Origin: Mycobacterium sp. ENV421
GTDB lineage: Bacteria; Actinomycetota; Actinomycetes; Mycobacteriales; Mycobacteriaceae
Direction: 5' to 3'
NCBI RefSeq assembly: GCF_002887815.1
Contig: NZ_PDHO01000032.1
Span: 1-60,185 of the forward strand
DNA: 60,185 nt
Of the stretch, positions 25,860 to 33,969 are shown one piece after another. The translations under genes and the position numbers were made by a program. Every line of letters starts with the position of its first letter. The stretch's first letter is position 1. The notes below the pieces were generated by a model. That model made no database searches and was not told where the DNA came from. It was given only the letters and a program-made list of their open reading frames with translations.

Positions 25860-27119
25860 TTGTCTGCTCTTCGCGCAAGCGGCCCATCGCCGCGCGCAAC
25901 GACCCTGAAGGCGGCGGGGTACGTCGACGTGGACGCGGGCGAGATCGTCCGCCCCGCCATCGTGAAAGTCGACGGCGACCGAATCGTCTCGGTGGGGGGC
26001 GACGTTGACGAGAGCTCCGATGTCATCGATTTGGGCGACGCCATCCTCCTTCCGGGGTTGATGGACATGGAGGTCAATCTCCTGATGGGCGGCCGGGGCG
26101 AAAACCCCGGCCTCTCCCAGGTCCAGGATGATCCGCCGACCCGGGTGTTGCGCGCGGTCGGCAATGCCCGCCGCACGCTGCGCGCGGGTTTCACCACGGT
26201 GCGCAACCTCGGGCTGTTCGTGAAGACCGGTGGCTACCTGCTGGACGTAGCGCTGGGCAAGGCGATCGACGCGGGCTGGATCGACGGTCCGCGGATCGTG
26301 CCTGCCGGGCATGCCATCACGCCGACCGGCGGACATCTGGACCCGACGATGTTCGCCGCCTTCATGCCGGGCGCTCTCGAGCTGACCGTCGAGGAGGGCA
26401 TCGCCAACGGTGTAGACGAGATCCGCAAGGCGGTGCGCTATCAGATCAAGCACGGCGCGCAGCTGATCAAGGTGTGCGTCTCCGGCGGCGTGATGTCGCT
26501 GACCGGCGAAGCAGGCGCGCAACACTATTCGGACGAGGAGCTCCGGGCGATCGTCGACGAGGCGCACCGGCGCGGCCTGCGGGTAGCGGCCCACACCCAC
26601 GGCGCCGAGGCGGTCAAGCATGCGGTGGCGTGCGGCATCGACTGCATCGAGCACGGCTTCCTGATGGACGACGAGGCCATCCAGATGCTGGTCGACAACG
26701 ATCGCTTCCTGGTGACCACCCGTCGGCTCGCCCAGGCGATGGACGTATCGCATGCGCCGAAGGTGTTGCAGGACAAAGCGGCCGAGATGTTCCCGAAGGC
26801 GGAGACATCGATCAAGGCCGCTTACGAGGCCGGGGTGAAGATCGCGGTCGGCACCGATGCGCCCGCGATTCCGCACGGTAAGAACGCCGACGAGCTCGTC
26901 ACCCTGGTGGAGTGGGGCATGCCGCCGGCCGCTGTGCTGCGGGCGGCCACCGTCGTCGGCGCCGACCTCATCAACGTCACCGATCGGGGCCGGATCGCCG
27001 AAGGTCTGCTCGCCGACATCATCGCCGTGCCCGGCGATCCGTTGTCCGACATCACCGTCACCCAGCACGTCAGCTTCGTCATGAAAGGCGGGAAAGTCTA
27101 TGTCAACACCGCGGACTGA
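25860..27119 (+). CDS. Amidohydrolase (imidazolonepropionase-like), first metal motif altered
   Basis: About 419 aa; a TTG at 25860 is the most upstream plausible start, 1 bp after the previous stop; the true start could be slightly downstream. PF01979-type TIM barrel: IKVCVSGG (candidate bridging Lys), AAHTHGAEA, CIEHGF and GTDAPAIPHG are conserved. However the N-terminal PGLxDxHxH motif reads PGLMDMEVNLLMGG, so the two first-site His are Glu71 and Asn73. Either a mononuclear enzyme or a repurposed fold. Overlaps the SnoaL-like gene by 20 bp. Confidence 0.85.
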   Translation: MSALRASGPSPRATTLKAAGYVDVDAGEIVRPAIVKVDGDRIVSVGGDVDESSDVIDLGDAILLPGLMDMEVNLLMGGRGENPGLSQVQDDPPTRVLRAVGNARRTLRAGFTTVRNLGLFVKTGGYLLDVALGKAIDAGWIDGPRIVPAGHAITPTGGHLDPTMFAAFMPGALELTVEEGIANGVDEIRKAVRYQIKHGAQLIKVCVSGGVMSLTGEAGAQHYSDEELRAIVDEAHRRGLRVAAHTHGAEAVKHAVACGIDCIEHGFLMDDEAIQMLVDNDRFLVTTRRLAQAMDVSHAPKVLQDKAAEMFPKAETSIKAAYEAGVKIAVGTDAPAIPHGKNADELVTLVEWGMPPAAVLRAATVVGADLINVTDRGRIAEGLLADIIAVPGDPLSDITVTQHVSFVMKGGKVYVNTAD

Positions 27120-27534
27120 CGACATCGTCGAGATCCAGCAGCTGCTCGCCCGCTACGCGGTCACCATCACCCAGCTGGACGTCGAGAATCTGGTCAAGGT
27201 CTTCACCGAGGACGGCACCTACAGCGCCTTCGGCGAAACCTATTCGCTGAGCCGGTTTCCCGAGCTGGTCGATGCGGCACCCAAAGGGCTGTTCATGACC
27301 GGCGAGTCACTGGTCGAATTCGACGAGAACGACCGGGACAAGGCCACCGGCACCCAACCGCTGTGCTTCATCGAGCATTCGGCGCACGACATGCGCATCG
27401 GCTACTACCGCGACACCTATCTGCGGACCGAGAAGGGCTGGCGGCTGAACACCCGCGCGATGACGTTCATCCGGCGCACCGGTGTGCACGATTCGGGCCG
27501 TCCGCACGCGATCGGCCGGCCGGCCGGCGGATGA
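27100..27534 (+). CDS. SnoaL-like / NTF2-fold protein
   Basis: 144 aa from ATG 27100. Begins with a helix then ARYAVTITQLDVENLVKVFTEDGTY and ends with GYYRDTYLRTEKGWRLNTR, the standard cone-shaped SnoaL/NTF2 layout. Family members act as isomerases, dehydratases, cyclases or small oxygenase-associated proteins. Overlaps the amidohydrolase upstream by 20 bp and the ACAD downstream by 4 bp. Confidence 0.85.
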   Translation: MSTPRTDDIVEIQQLLARYAVTITQLDVENLVKVFTEDGTYSAFGETYSLSRFPELVDAAPKGLFMTGESLVEFDENDRDKATGTQPLCFIEHSAHDMRIGYYRDTYLRTEKGWRLNTRAMTFIRRTGVHDSGRPHAIGRPAGG

Positions 27535-28655
27535 CCACGGTGGCCGAATCCGGCACGACCGCCGACGAATTCCGCAACGACCTGCGAGCCTGGCTCGACG
27601 AGAACGACCTGAGCCCGGGCCCGGATCATTCGCTGCCCGCCCATATCGAGCAGATGAGCCGGGTACGACGGGCCCTCTATGACGCCGGCTGGATGCGCTA
27701 CGGCTGGCCCGAAGAGGTGGGCGGCCTCGGCGGCTCGGTGATCATGCGGATGATCGTCGCCGAGGAGGTGCTCGGTCGCAACATCGCCGAGCCGGGTCCG
27801 TACTCGATGATGGAAGTCCTTGTGCCGACCATGATCTCGTATGCGCGACCGGAGCTGGCCGCCGAGATGGTGCCGCGCTACCTGCGCGGCGAGGAGCACT
27901 GGTGTCAGGGTTTCTCCGAGCCCGGCTCGGGCAGTGACCTGGCGTCGCTGAGCACCAAGGCCACCCGGCGTGGCGACGAGTGGGTGATCAACGGCCAGAA
28001 GGTGTGGACCAGCTTCGCGCAGTTCTCCAAACGCTGCGTGCTGCTGACCCGCACCGGCTCGCCGGAGACGCCCAAACACGAGGGCATCACCGCGTTCTTC
28101 ATCGACATGGACTCCCCCGGCATCACGGTGCGGCCGCTGCACACCATGCATGGCGTCGACGAATTCTGTGAGGTGTACTTCGACGACGTGGTGGTGCCGG
28201 CCGACCGCATGCTCGGCAATCCCGGGGATGGGTGGCGGCTGGCCAATGACCTGTTGCCGTTCGAGCGGTCCACGTGTTTCTGGCAGCGAATCTCCTATCT
28301 GTTCACCAGGTTGGACCAGCTGATCGCTGACGAGACCGACGCCGGTGACGCCGAACTCGGCGCGGCCTACCTCGCGCTGCACACCGTGCGCTGCCGGTCG
28401 GCGGCGACCCAGCACCGCTTCGCCGACGGGGCGAAGCTCGGGGCGGAGACCTCGATCGACAAGGTGCTGCTGGCCGGTGCCGAACAGCGTCTGTACGACA
28501 CCGCACGGGATGTGCTGCCGGGGGTGCTCGAACTCGACGAGACTCCTTGGCGCTCAGAGTTCCTGTACTCGCGCTCGGCCACCGTCTACGGCGGGACCGC
28601 GGAGATCCAGCGCAACATCATCGCCCGCCGGCTTCTCGACCTCGGGAAGGAGTGA
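27531..28655 (+). CDS. Acyl-CoA dehydrogenase, long subunit
   Basis: 374 aa from ATG 27531. GFSEPGSGSDLASLSTKA flavin motif, VINGQKVWTSFAQ, and C-terminal GGTAEIQRNIIARRLLDL. Followed after 3 bp by a short ACAD-like partner behind a GGAAGGAG site, the second such tandem pair in the window. Probably a heteromeric dehydrogenase for a bulky CoA ester made by the Rieske branch. Confidence 0.92.
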   Translation: MTTVAESGTTADEFRNDLRAWLDENDLSPGPDHSLPAHIEQMSRVRRALYDAGWMRYGWPEEVGGLGGSVIMRMIVAEEVLGRNIAEPGPYSMMEVLVPTMISYARPELAAEMVPRYLRGEEHWCQGFSEPGSGSDLASLSTKATRRGDEWVINGQKVWTSFAQFSKRCVLLTRTGSPETPKHEGITAFFIDMDSPGITVRPLHTMHGVDEFCEVYFDDVVVPADRMLGNPGDGWRLANDLLPFERSTCFWQRISYLFTRLDQLIADETDAGDAELGAAYLALHTVRCRSAATQHRFADGAKLGAETSIDKVLLAGAEQRLYDTARDVLPGVLELDETPWRSEFLYSRSATVYGGTAEIQRNIIARRLLDLGKE

Positions 28656-28658
28656 GAC

Positions 28659-29459
28659 GTGGACGACGGCGAACTGGGAATGCTGGCCAACACGCTCGAG
28701 AAGTCGATGAGCGCCGCGGCCGCGGACGGGTCCCCCAATGTCGAAGACGTTCTGCGTGACCTCGGCTGGCTGGAGATGCTCGACGAGATCCCAGCCGAGG
28801 CAACGTCCTTGGTGTTCCGGCTGTTGGGTGAGACCGGCACGCATGCCGGCGTGATCAACGACGTGGTGCTCGCATCGGCCGGGCGGTCGCCGGGCGGGAC
28901 GATCGCACTGCCGTACACCGGTGGCCGCTGGGTGATCTGGGAGCGCACCGACGGTCCCGGTTCGGCGATGGATCCCGAACTTCCGGTCAGCACCGTCGAT
29001 GCCGGCTCGGAGGTGCCGTTGGCCAGGGGCCGACTCGCGTTGGGTTGGTGGCTGACCGGTTCGGCGCGGGCGATGCTGAGGCTGGCGCGCCAGCATGCCG
29101 TCGACCGGGTTCAGTTCGGCCGTCCCATCGGGTCGTTCCAGGCTGTGCGCCACCGGCTTGCCGAGACGCTGGTCGCCGTCGAGGGCGCCGAAGCGGCCCT
29201 ATTGGTGGCCCAGGTCGACGGCACCGACCTGGCCTGCCTGCTGGGTAAGGCCGCTGCCGGTCAGGCCGCTGTGACCGCAGCCAAGCACTGTCAGCAGGTT
29301 CTTGGCGGCATCGGGTTCACCGACGAGCACGACCTGCACCGGCACGTGAAGCGCACCTTCGTGCTGGACGGACTGCTCGGCTCGGCACGCGATCTGACCA
29401 GGGAAGCCGGGTCGGCGATCAGGTCGCTGGCGCACGCTCCGCGGCTGGGAAATCTGTGA
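28659..29459 (+). CDS. Short acyl-CoA dehydrogenase-like partner subunit
   Basis: 266 aa, GTG 28659. Much shorter than normal ACADs. The middle beta domain is reduced to a remnant and the flavin motif is absent, while the C-terminal helical domain (VDRVQFGRPIGSFQAVRHRL) is intact. It reads as a genuine reduced partner rather than a broken gene, since the frame is intact and coupled to the long subunit. Last gene of the 23658-29459 operon. Confidence 0.85.
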   Translation: MDDGELGMLANTLEKSMSAAAADGSPNVEDVLRDLGWLEMLDEIPAEATSLVFRLLGETGTHAGVINDVVLASAGRSPGGTIALPYTGGRWVIWERTDGPGSAMDPELPVSTVDAGSEVPLARGRLALGWWLTGSARAMLRLARQHAVDRVQFGRPIGSFQAVRHRLAETLVAVEGAEAALLVAQVDGTDLACLLGKAAAGQAAVTAAKHCQQVLGGIGFTDEHDLHRHVKRTFVLDGLLGSARDLTREAGSAIRSLAHAPRLGNL

Positions 29460-29533
29460 CGTACGCCATGGCGGCGAATGCGCTGGTCACCCGTTAGACT
29501 GGCCGGAACAAAAATTTTGGTCAGTATTGAATT

Positions 29534-29569
29534 GAGAACATAATTCTCGCCGCTGAGAGTAGTACTCTC
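29534..29569. promoter_or_regulatory. Double operator, 21 bp apart, TetR promoter
   Basis: GAGAACATAATTCTC (29534-29548) and GAGAGTAGTACTCTC (29555-29569), both 15-bp palindromes with intact arms, centre-to-centre 21 bp (two helical turns). The best double copy of the motif in the window, 50 bp upstream of the TetR gene, so it is the natural autoregulatory site and suggests this TetR recognises all copies. Confidence 0.75.
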
Positions 29570-29618
29570 TTACCGTGAGCAACATCGGAACCCGCATCCG
29601 CACGTCTCGAGCCCGGCA

Positions 29619-30275
29619 GTGAACAGCCCGAGTGAAGAGCCTGCCTGGAAGCAGCGCGCCGTCGAGCGGTCGATCCGGACCGCCAAGGTGCGCGCCGGGC
29701 AGCGCGTGCAGCGATTCCTGGATGCCGCGCAGGCCATCATCACCGAAAAGGGCAGCACCGACTTCACCGTGCAGGAAGTCGTCGACCGGTCCCGCCAGTC
29801 GCTACGCAGCTTCTATCTGCAGTTCGACGGTAAGCACGAACTGCTGCTCGCCCTGTTCGAGGATGCGCTGAGCCGGGCCGCCGATCAGATCCGGGCCGCG
29901 ACGTCGGCTCAGAGCGATCCGCTGGACCGTCTCAAGGTGGCCGTCACCCTGCTGTTCGAACTGTCCCGGCCGGATCCGACCGCCCGCCGGCCGTTGTTCA
30001 CCGACTTCGCCCCCCAGCTGCTGATCTCACATCCCAACGAGGTCAAGGTTGCTCACGCACCGCTAGTGGCGCTGTTCGCCGAATTGATGGACGAGGCGTC
30101 GGCGGCCGGTGAGCTCAGGGAAGACGCCAACCCTCGCCGCATGGCGGCGATGACGATGCAGACCATCATGTTCATCGCTCAGTCCAGCGGGGTCGAGGAC
30201 GACGAAAACGTCCACACGCCGATCAGCGGTGACGAAGTGTGGACCTTCTGCTCCCAGGGATTCGCCCGCAAGTAG
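29619..30275 (+). CDS. TetR-family regulator, candidate master regulator of the cluster
   Basis: 218 aa, GTG start. N-terminal TetR DNA-binding domain at about residues 25-75 (RFLDAAQAIITEKGSTDFTV, then VVDRSRQSLRSFYLQF), then a helical ligand-binding domain. Directly preceded by the best double GAGAAY-N3-RTTCTC operator. Lies between the Rieske/ACAD operon and meaB. Family knowledge predicts an acyl-CoA or pathway-intermediate ligand that relieves repression; that is inference. A 15-codon frame (29575-29622) ends inside its start region and may be chance. Confidence 0.92.
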   Translation: MNSPSEEPAWKQRAVERSIRTAKVRAGQRVQRFLDAAQAIITEKGSTDFTVQEVVDRSRQSLRSFYLQFDGKHELLLALFEDALSRAADQIRAATSAQSDPLDRLKVAVTLLFELSRPDPTARRPLFTDFAPQLLISHPNEVKVAHAPLVALFAELMDEASAAGELREDANPRRMAAMTMQTIMFIAQSSGVEDDENVHTPISGDEVWTFCSQGFARK

Positions 30276-30281
30276 GACGGT

Positions 30282-31166
30282 TCACGACTCGACCGCAGGC
30301 GAAACCGGTTGAGCGATCAACGCTTCCGCCGCGCTGTACGGATCACGGCTGCCATCGGCGACAGCTTGTGCCAGTGCGTCGAGATCCGGATGCCGATGCA
30401 GCCGGCTCTGCGCCAGTGACAACACCTGTGCGCGGGCCCGCGCGGCGCGGCGCTCCGCGGTGTCGGCCCGTCGGTGGGCCTCGATCGCCTCGACGAGCTC
30501 CGCCACCCCCTCGGCCCGGGCGGCGACCAGCGTCAGCACCGGGACGTGCGTCTCGAATTTGAGGTCGCGCACCGTCTGGGCGGCGCCGTCCCGGTCGGCC
30601 TTGTTCACCACCACCAGATCGGCGACCTCGAGCAGGCCCGCCTTGGCAGCCTGGACCGCGTCGCCGGCACCCGGATTGAGGATCACGATCGTCGGGTCGG
30701 CGACGGCGGCGATCTCGATCTCGGATTGTCCGACCCCGACGCTCTCCAGCAGGACGACGTCGAAACCGAGCGCACCGAGCAGCCGGATCGCGGCGGGCAC
30801 CGCGGCGGCCAGGCCGCCGAGATGGCCGCGGGTGGCCACCGACCGGATCAGCACGTCGGCATCGTTGATGTGCTGCGCCATCCTGATCCGATCCCCCAAC
30901 AGCGCGCCCCCGCTATAGGGCGACGACGGATCCACGGCCAGCACCGCAACCCGTTGTCCGCGTTCGCGATACGCCGCGACAAGAACGGCGATGGTGGTCG
31001 ACTTGCCCGCACCGGGCGGGCCCGTCACCCCGACCACCGGAACCACGGCCCGGCCGATCTCGGCGAGCACCTCGTCACGGCGATCACTCTCGACCAGGCT
31101 CAGCAGCCGCCCGACCGCGCGCATGTTCCCGCCGCGGGCCGCGGTAATCAGCTCGGCGACATCCAT
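30282..31166 (-). CDS. meaB: MeaB/ArgK-type G3E GTPase, B12-mutase chaperone
   Basis: 294 aa from ATG 31166. Walker A GPPGAGKST, VDPSSPYSGGALLGDRIRM, ESVGVGQSE and NKAD guanine-specificity motif, all characteristic of MeaB. MeaB loads and protects adenosylcobalamin-dependent acyl-CoA mutases; the mutase genes are at 38620-40598. This copy is probably dedicated to that mutase. Convergent with the TetR gene (6 bp gap) and divergent from the SDR at 31267, sharing the operator at 31215. Confidence 0.93.
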   Translation of the reverse strand: MDVAELITAARGGNMRAVGRLLSLVESDRRDEVLAEIGRAVVPVVGVTGPPGAGKSTTIAVLVAAYRERGQRVAVLAVDPSSPYSGGALLGDRIRMAQHINDADVLIRSVATRGHLGGLAAAVPAAIRLLGALGFDVVLLESVGVGQSEIEIAAVADPTIVILNPGAGDAVQAAKAGLLEVADLVVVNKADRDGAAQTVRDLKFETHVPVLTLVAARAEGVAELVEAIEAHRRADTAERRAARARAQVLSLAQSRLHRHPDLDALAQAVADGSRDPYSAAEALIAQPVSPAVES

Positions 31167-31214
31167 AACGGGCAACGCTACGTCCCTACGTGATTGACCA
31201 ATTCCGGTCTGTAT

Positions 31215-31250
31215 GAGAATACTATTCTCTCAACTAGAGAGTGTCAGTTG
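31215..31250. promoter_or_regulatory. Operator pair, 22 bp apart, SDR/meaB promoter
   Basis: GAGAATACTATTCTC (31215-31229) is a perfect palindrome; a second left arm GAGAGT starts 22 bp later (31237). Between the divergent meaB and SDR genes, 38-52 bp before the SDR start for the main site. Confidence 0.7.
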
Positions 31251-31266
31251 CAAGAAGGGTAACGCT

Positions 31267-32031
31267 ATGCAGATCAGTGGAAGTTCCGCCGTCGTCTTCG
31301 GTGGCGCGGGTGGCCTCGGCGAGGCGACCGTGCGCACGCTGCACGCGGCCGGCGTCAGGGTCGTGATCGCCGACCTGGCCGACGACAAGGGCAAGGAACT
31401 CGCCGCCGAGCTCGCCGTCCCCTACGTCCGCACCGACGTCACCAACGACGAGGACGTACTGGCTGCCATCGCCGCCGCCGAAGAGCTGGGGCCGCTGCGC
31501 ATCTCGGTGGACACCCACGGCGGCCCGGCCGGCGGTGGCCGGCTGGTCGGCAAGGACGGCGCACCGATGGAGATGGAGGCGTTCACCAAGACCATCACGT
31601 TCTACCTGACCGCGGTGTTCAACGTGATGCGTAATGTCGCGGCCGCGATGGCGCGCCAGGAGCCCGACGAGAACGGGGCCCGCGGCGTGATCATCAACAC
31701 CGCGTCGATCGCCGCGTACGAAGGCCAGATCGGCCAGCTGCCCTACTCGGCCGCCAAGGGTGGCGTGGTGGCGATGACTCTGGTTGCGGCACGCGACCTT
31801 TCGCCGTTGGGCATCCGGGTGATGGCGATCGCGCCCGGGACCATCAACACCCCTGCCTACGGCAAAGCCGCCGAGCAGCTCGAGGCGTACTGGGGTCCGC
31901 AGGTGCCGTTCCCGAAGCGGATGGGACGCTCGGTCGAGTACGGCCAGCTGGCGCTGTCGATCGCCGAGAACGACTACCTCAACGGCGAGACCATTCGCTT
32001 GGACGGTGCGCTGCGCTTCCCGCCGAAGTAG
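31267..32031 (+). CDS. SDR, 3-hydroxyacyl-CoA dehydrogenase type
   Basis: 254 aa from ATG 31267 behind AGAAGGG. Rossmann motif VVFGGAGGLGEA, catalytic Tyr/Lys in LPYSAAKGG and Ser in IINTASIAAYEG. The length and the APGTINTPAYGK loop are like the type-II 3-hydroxyacyl-CoA dehydrogenase (HSD17B10-like) group. Monocistronic, ends before a large inverted repeat. Likely the 3-hydroxyacyl-CoA oxidation step. Confidence 0.92.
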   Translation: MQISGSSAVVFGGAGGLGEATVRTLHAAGVRVVIADLADDKGKELAAELAVPYVRTDVTNDEDVLAAIAAAEELGPLRISVDTHGGPAGGGRLVGKDGAPMEMEAFTKTITFYLTAVFNVMRNVAAAMARQEPDENGARGVIINTASIAAYEGQIGQLPYSAAKGGVVAMTLVAARDLSPLGIRVMAIAPGTINTPAYGKAAEQLEAYWGPQVPFPKRMGRSVEYGQLALSIAENDYLNGETIRLDGALRFPPK

Positions 32032-32044
32032 CGCGCGCCTCTTT

Positions 32045-32106
32045 CGCGAGCAGACACAAACTCGGGCGATTTCTAGGCAATCAGCCCGAGTTTGTGTCTG
32101 CTCGCG
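32045..32106. repeat. 23-bp perfect inverted repeat, 16-nt loop, between convergent genes
   Basis: Left arm 32045-32067 and right arm 32084-32106 are perfect reverse complements (they begin CGCGAGCAGACACAAA and end TTTGTGTCTGCTCGCG). It lies between the ends of the SDR (32031) and the enoyl-CoA hydratase (32112). It could serve as a bidirectional terminator, but the arm length, mixed composition and lack of a T-tract look more like a dispersed intergenic palindromic element. Confidence 0.85.
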
Positions 32107-32111
32107 GTGGT

Positions 32112-32876
32112 CTACTTCTTGGCGACCAATCCGTCGACGATCCTGTTGAAATCGGCGGTACCGAACGACACGTACTCGGCGAGGTTGGCGTAGTCCAGCG
32201 AGGCCATCACCGACTTCTCCAGCTGGATGTTCATCAGCCGCTTGGTGGCCTCGACGGCCTGCTGCGGAAGTTCGATGATCTTCTTCGCGCAGGCGATCGC
32301 CTCGGAGACCGGATCGGCGACAACATGATTCGCCAGCCCGAGCTCCACCGCGCGCTGCGCCTTGATCCGCACGCCGGTCAGGGCGAACTCCTTGGCCTGA
32401 AGCAAGCTGATCTGCGATCCCCACACCAGCGGCCCGCCGTCGGCGGCGACCAGCCCGATCGACACGTGCGGGTCGGCGAAGAACGCGTTCTCGGCGATGT
32501 ACACCACGTCCGACAGTGCGGCCAGGCTGCAGCCCAGCCCGACCGCCGGGCCGTTGACGGCCGCGATCACCGGAATGCGGCACCGCACCATGCCGATCAC
32601 CAGATCGCGACCGTGCTTGATCGTCTTCTGCCGCAACGCCTCGTCGCTGCGCAGCTCGTCGAGGTAGGTGAAGTCGCCGCCGGCCGAGAAAGCCCGGCCC
32701 GCACCGGTGATCACCGCCGCCCGCGCGGAGGCATCCTCGTTGAGTGCCTCCCAGATCTTGGCCAGCCCGACATGGAGATTGTCGTTGACGGCGTTGAGCT
32801 CGTCGGGACGATTCAGCGTGATGATCCGCAGCGGACCGTCGGCGGTGACGTCGATTTCGTCGGGCATGTCGTACAT
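32112..32876 (-). CDS. Enoyl-CoA hydratase/isomerase (crotonase family)
   Basis: 254 aa from ATG 32876, chosen because GGGAG lies about 9 bp upstream; a TTG at 32897 is possible. IITLNRPDELNAVND at the N-terminus, oxyanion motif AFSAGGDFTYLDEL, and VNGPAVGLGCSLAALSDVVYI. A hydratase catalytic Glu pair is not obvious, so isomerase or another crotonase reaction is possible. Last gene of the minus operon from the CoA ligase at 36233. Confidence 0.9.
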   Translation of the reverse strand: MYDMPDEIDVTADGPLRIITLNRPDELNAVNDNLHVGLAKIWEALNEDASARAAVITGAGRAFSAGGDFTYLDELRSDEALRQKTIKHGRDLVIGMVRCRIPVIAAVNGPAVGLGCSLAALSDVVYIAENAFFADPHVSIGLVAADGGPLVWGSQISLLQAKEFALTGVRIKAQRAVELGLANHVVADPVSEAIACAKKIIELPQQAVEATKRLMNIQLEKSVMASLDYANLAEYVSFGTADFNRIVDGLVAKK

Positions 32877-32880
32877 GTCG

Positions 32881-33969
32881 TTAAACTCCCAGTCCAAGAA
32901 TTCGTCCGGCGATGATGTTCTTCTGAATTTGCGACGTCCCGCCCATCACGCTCTGGGCACGGCTGTAGAGGTAGGCACCGAACAACTCCTCGTCGTCGGT
33001 GCCGACGGTGGCCAGCGCGGCGTGCCCGACCGACTGCTCGGTCCAGGTCATCAACAGTTTGTCCAGCGACCCGTCCGGGCCATGCTTGATGCCGTCGAGC
33101 TGTTCGGACAGGCGCCGACGCACGTGCAGGCGCAACATCTCGGTCTGCACCCACGCCCACGACAGTTCGTCGGGTGTTGGGCCCTCGACGCGGGAGGCCA
33201 TCTGGCGCACCAGCTTCCCGTAGCGCGCCGAGAAACCCAATGTCGACGGCTCCCGCTCGTGGCTGACCACCGTCATCGCCAGCTTCCAGCCGTCGCCGGG
33301 CGCGCCGACCATGTTCGCGGCCGGCACCCTCGCCCCGTCGAACTCGACCTGACCGAATTCCTTGGTGACACCGCTGATCATCTTCAGCGGCCGCTGGACG
33401 ATCCCAGGCTGGTGCATCGTGACGATGAACGCCGAGATGCCCTTGTGTTTGGGCACCTCTTTGTCGGTGCGCGCCAAGACCAGGCACCAGTCGGCGCAGT
33501 CGGAGTAACTGGTCCAGATCTTGTGACCGTCGATGACGTACTCGTCACCGTCGCGGGTGGCGGTCGTGGTCAGCGAGGCCAGGTCCGATCCGGCCCCGGG
33601 CTCCGAAAAGCCTTGGCACCAGCGCTCTGTGCCGTTGATCATCCCGGGCAGGAAGCGCTGCCGCAGTTCCTCGCTGCCGTGATGGCTCAGGCCGACCACC
33701 AGATAGCCCAGGCTCGGACGCGCGGGCGCCCCGGCCTTGGCGATCTCCTCGTCGACGATCACGTCGAACACGGGTGGCAAGCCCTGGCCGCCGTACTCTG
33801 TCGGCCAGGACGTGCCGAAGAATCCGGCGGCGTACAGCGCCTGGTGCCACTCCCCCGCCTTGGCCCAATAGGCGTCTCCCGATGTCGGGAACTTGCCCTT
33901 CTGTTCTGTCAGCCAGCCGCGCAGCCGCTCCCGGAACGCGGCCTCATCGGGAGAATCACGAAAGTCCAA
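32881..33969 (-). CDS. Acyl-CoA dehydrogenase, long subunit
   Basis: 362 aa, TTG start at 33969 overlapping the end of the short partner by 14 bp. GFSEPGAGSDLASLTTTA flavin motif, VIDGHKIWTSYSD, C-terminal GGTSQIQKNIIAGRILGL. Third long/short ACAD pair of the window. It is followed 4 bp later by the crotonase gene, as expected for a beta-oxidation unit. Confidence 0.92.
   Translation of the reverse strand: MDFRDSPDEAAFRERLRGWLTEQKGKFPTSGDAYWAKAGEWHQALYAAGFFGTSWPTEYGGQGLPPVFDVIVDEEIAKAGAPARPSLGYLVVGLSHHGSEELRQRFLPGMINGTERWCQGFSEPGAGSDLASLTTTATRDGDEYVIDGHKIWTSYSDCADWCLVLARTDKEVPKHKGISAFIVTMHQPGIVQRPLKMISGVTKEFGQVEFDGARVPAANMVGAPGDGWKLAMTVVSHEREPSTLGFSARYGKLVRQMASRVEGPTPDELSWAWVQTEMLRLHVRRRLSEQLDGIKHGPDGSLDKLLMTWTEQSVGHAALATVGTDDEELFGAYLYSRAQSVMGGTSQIQKNIIAGRILGLGV

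Noticed and set aside
29575..29622. 15-codon frame just before the TetR start, a possible leader peptide
   Set aside because: No ribosome site I can defend and no attenuator structure; probably chance.
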